A stretch of 8,166 bases of DNA. Source: AC-69 sp036519575 (GTDB taxonomy: Bacteria > Actinomycetota > UBA4738 > HRBIN12). The DNA lies in NCBI GenBank assembly GCA_036519575.1, contig DATDKZ010000053.1, positions 1 to 8,166 of the forward strand, written 5' to 3'. The translations under genes and the position numbers were made by a program. The notes below the pieces were generated by a model that ran no database searches, was not told where the DNA came from, and saw only the letters and a program-made list of their open reading frames with translations. Shown here in pieces: positions 6,407 to 8,166 of the stretch. The first letter of the stretch is position 1; each line of letters starts with the position of its first letter.

Positions 6407-7051
6407 ATGGAGGCCCGCATCGTCGATGTAGCCTCCCCCGCTCGCCGGTTCGCCCACGGTCAGGCGCTCGTGCGCCAGGGCCAGGTCCCGGACTGCCTGT
6501 TCCTGGTGCGGGCCGGAGTGGTGCGACTGGCGGCCGCCCTACCGACAGGACACGAGGTGGTCGTGGGCATGCTCGGAGCCGGCGACGTGTTCGGGGAATG
6601 CGCGCTCCTCGGGGACCCCTCCCCGGTCGAGGCTCGAGCGGCCTGCCCCGTGGAGGTGGAGGCCGTGCCGCTGACTGCCCTCCAGGCGGTGCTGGAGCGC
6701 AGCCCCGGCACCGCCACCGAGCTCCTGCGATTGCTGGCCTCCCGGCTGCACCGAACCACGGGCGCGCTGGAAGAGGCGCTGGCCCAGGACGTCCCCACGC
6801 GCCTGTGCCGAACGCTGTGCGAGTTGGCCGGTCGGCACGGCGTGCGCGACGGACGCGGCGTGCGGCTGGCCCTTCCGATCACGCAAGAGGACCTGGGGCG
6901 GATGATCGGCGCATCCCGAGAGACGGTGAACCGGACCCTGGCCACGCTTTCGGCTCGCAAGCTCATCCGAACCGAGGGCCGTCGCTACGTCATCCCCGAC
7001 GTGGACGCCCTGGCCAGAGCAATGGATCGGAAGACGATGACGACGGCTTGA
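6407..7051 (+). CDS. Crp/Fnr-family transcriptional regulator, 214 aa
   Basis: This is a full-length Crp-fold DNA-binding regulator. The N-terminal beta-roll (about 1-95) includes GQALVRQGQVPDCLFLVRAG (18-37) and the cassette GECALLGDPSPVEARA (63-78). G63 and E64 are kept, but the Arg-Ser/Thr pair that holds the cyclic phosphate in CRP is missing (Pro-Val-Glu there), so the ligand may differ from cAMP or be absent. A dimerisation helix (about 100-128) leads to a winged HTH. ITQEDLGRMIGASRETVNRT (158-177) is the helix-turn-helix, with R171, E172 and R176 matching the DNA-contacting Arg-Glu...Arg of E. coli CRP. The wing is IRTEGRRYVI (187-196). No Fnr-type N-terminal cysteine cluster is present. 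ATG at 6407 is preceded by TAGGGT (see that entry). The gene is divergent from a cNMP-binding protein and 18 bp upstream of a methyltransferase, probably its operon partner. Its regulon is unknown. Confidence 0.92.
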   Translation: MEARIVDVASPARRFAHGQALVRQGQVPDCLFLVRAGVVRLAAALPTGHEVVVGMLGAGDVFGECALLGDPSPVEARAACPVEVEAVPLTALQAVLERSPGTATELLRLLASRLHRTTGALEEALAQDVPTRLCRTLCELAGRHGVRDGRGVRLALPITQEDLGRMIGASRETVNRTLATLSARKLIRTEGRRYVIPDVDALARAMDRKTMTTA

Positions 7052-7069
7052 CAGGGCCGGGCCGCCTTG

Positions 7070-7819
7070 ATGAGCTTGGGCATGGACGACTACGGGCCCT
7101 CCACGTACGGCGATCGCATCGCCGATGTGTACGACGCATGGTTCCATCCGCCGTCGGATCCGGCCGCAGCGGTCGACTTCCTCGCGGAGCTCGCCGGCTC
7201 GGGTCCAGCGCTCGAGCTGGCCATCGGCACGGGACGCATCGCCCTTCCGCTCTCCACGCGGGGAGTCGAGATCCGGGGGATCGACGCGTCCACGGCCATG
7301 GTGGACAAGCTCCGCGAGAAGCCTGGGGGGGCGGACATCCCCGTCACGATGGGCGACTTCGCCGACGTCGCGGTGGAGGGCCGGTTCCGGCTGGTGTTCG
7401 TGGTGTTCAACACCCTGTTCGCATTGCTCACGCAGGCCGATCAACGACGATGCCTGCGGAACGTGGCCGACCACCTCACCGACGACGGCGTCTTCGTGGT
7501 CGAGGCATTCGTGGCCGACGTCGCCCGCTTCGACCGGGGTCAACGAGTCCAGACGCACCGGGTGGAGCCAGGCCGGCTGTTCATCGACGCGTCGATGCAT
7601 GATCCGGAACACCAACGGGTCAGCGTTCAGCTCGTCGTGTTCGAGGAGACCGGGTTTCGGATGTTCCCCGTCGAGCTCCGCTACATCTGGCCCTCCGAGC
7701 TCGATCTCATGGCCGAGCTGGCCGGGCTTCGGCTTCGGGAGCGCTGGGGGGACTGGAACCGCGAGCCGTTCACGGGGGAGGGGAGGCACGTCTCCGTGTA
7801 CGAACGAGCGCCGGCCTAG
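7070..7819 (+). CDS. Class I SAM-dependent methyltransferase, 249 aa
   Basis: This is a small soluble Rossmann-fold methyltransferase; the substrate cannot be told from sequence. The N-terminal YGDRIADVYDAWF (13-25) is typical of UbiE/Methyltransf_25-type enzymes. Motif I is LELAIGTGRIALPL (48-61), with the GTG glycines that bind SAM. Motif II is IRGIDAS (69-75), with D72 expected to hold the ribose hydroxyls. DFADV (96-100) and FRLVFVVFNTLFAL (106-119) cover motifs III and IV, and LTDDGVFVVEAF (136-147) is post-motif III. The C-terminal part (about 165-247) is a beta-rich region ending in GRHVSVYERAPA. ATG at 7070 was chosen; TTG at 7067 and ATG at 7082 are also in frame, and no strong Shine-Dalgarno decides between them (AGGG lies 13 bases before 7070). 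It follows the Crp-family gene by 18 bp and is probably co-transcribed. Its TAG overlaps the stop of the convergent gene. Confidence 0.88.
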   Translation: MSLGMDDYGPSTYGDRIADVYDAWFHPPSDPAAAVDFLAELAGSGPALELAIGTGRIALPLSTRGVEIRGIDASTAMVDKLREKPGGADIPVTMGDFADVAVEGRFRLVFVVFNTLFALLTQADQRRCLRNVADHLTDDGVFVVEAFVADVARFDRGQRVQTHRVEPGRLFIDASMHDPEHQRVSVQLVVFEETGFRMFPVELRYIWPSELDLMAELAGLRLRERWGDWNREPFTGEGRHVSVYERAPA

Positions 7820-8166
7820 CCAGACTCCTGGAGCACGGCGAGGCTGCACGGTCCGCACAGGAGTCCACGACCCTTCACCGGTCGCCCACACCGCACGCAG
7901 GTCCGGGGCTCGAGCAGGGTCCACCGGACCGAGCCCATCGCGGTTCGCCGCTCGGCACGTCCCTCGTTCTCCAGCTTGAGCAGGTGGGCCAGGACCGACC
8001 GGGCCGCCAGTTCGTGCAATTCGACAGGGTGGTCGCCGTAGATCGCCGGGACGATCTCCTCCGGCGTGCGCAGCCCGGCAGCAAGCGCGGCGAGGACTTG
8101 ATCTTCCCGGTCCGTACGATGCACCAGGTACTCCTCCAGTTTCCCCGGGCCATCGAGCACGACGGG
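7816..8166 (-). CDS. MBL-fold hydrolase (LACTB2-like), C-terminal part, with CxxC...CxxC tail
   Basis: The frame is open to the window edge, so only the last 116 residues are seen and the start lies beyond 8166. The segment PVVLDGPGKLEEYLVHRTDRE matches the end of a LACTB2-type metallo-beta-lactamase domain, usually GHGP...YxxHRxxRE. It runs into the winged-helix domain (BLACT_WH): QVLAALAAG, TPEEIVPAIYG, then AARSVLAHLLKLENEGRAERR and a closing VRWTLLE. The His-Asp metal motifs (HxHxDH) would be upstream and are not visible. After the usual end of the winged helix comes an extra stretch of about 30 residues with CVRC, 10 residues, then CGPC, which looks like a small zinc ribbon. The family is hydrolytic (thioester or RNA-type substrates in characterised members); the substrate here is unknown. 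Its TAG (7818-7816) shares the CTAG with the stop of the convergent methyltransferase gene. Confidence 0.8.
   Translation of the reverse strand, partial: PVVLDGPGKLEEYLVHRTDREDQVLAALAAGLRTPEEIVPAIYGDHPVELHELAARSVLAHLLKLENEGRAERRTAMGSVRWTLLEPRTCVRCGRPVKGRGLLCGPCSLAVLQESG

Noticed and set aside
5695..7602. 635-codon open frame on the plus strand
   Set aside because: It runs antisense to the cNMP-binding gene and out of frame through the Crp-family and methyltransferase genes. Its translation is low-complexity Arg/Gly/Pro/Ser sequence with no domain.
6539..7924. 461-codon open frame on the minus strand
   Set aside because: It is a shadow of the Crp-family and methyltransferase genes, which have clear family motifs on the plus strand.
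1..8166. CRISPR array, tRNA, rRNA, insertion sequence or attachment site
   Set aside because: No spaced direct repeats, cloverleaf-like segments, transposase motifs or terminal repeats were seen. Nearly all bases are accounted for by coding genes.

Overview
The window is GC-rich, densely coded DNA. Codon third positions are mostly G or C, GTG starts are common, and genes are packed with overlaps or gaps of a few bases. Together with a tandem pair of UvrD-type helicase-nucleases arranged like mycobacterial AdnA-AdnB, this points to an actinomycete, perhaps an uncultured high-GC lineage outside the mycobacteria. That placement is an inference from gene content and base composition. No mobile element, CRISPR array, tRNA or rRNA gene was seen.

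Bases 1-5509 (+ strand) hold two coupled genes. The first (3-2264, 5' end cut off by the window) is an AdnA-like helicase-nuclease and the second (2261-5509, complete) is AdnB-like. They overlap by ATGA. Each carries a SF1A motor and a C-terminal RecB-type PD-(D/E)XK nuclease with a four-cysteine Fe-S staple. They very likely form a heterodimer that resects double-strand breaks. The AdnB-like motor motifs are canonical, while those visible in the AdnA-like subunit are partly eroded.

Bases 5517-6299 (- strand) hold a two-gene unit: a single-domain cyclic-nucleotide-binding protein (5877-6299), followed after 9 bp by a 116-aa protein of unknown function (5517-5867). Bases 6407-7819 (+ strand) hold a divergent unit: a Crp/Fnr-family transcription factor (6407-7051), followed after 18 bp by a class I SAM methyltransferase (7070-7819). 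The 107-bp region between the two units (6300-6406) holds candidate promoters for both directions. One divergent Crp-fold protein has a good phosphate-binding cassette but no DNA-binding domain. The other has a good HTH but a cassette without the expected arginine.

Bases 7816-8166 (- strand) hold the C-terminal part of a metallo-beta-lactamase-fold hydrolase of the LACTB2 type: the winged-helix region, then an unusual CxxC/CxxC tail. Its stop codon shares a CTAG with the stop of the convergent methyltransferase gene.

Most of this is recognisable housekeeping or regulatory content. I did not find convincing evidence for a new multi-gene system. The most unusual points are the complementary divergent Crp-fold pair, the zinc-ribbon-like tail on the hydrolase, and the orphan 116-aa gene.
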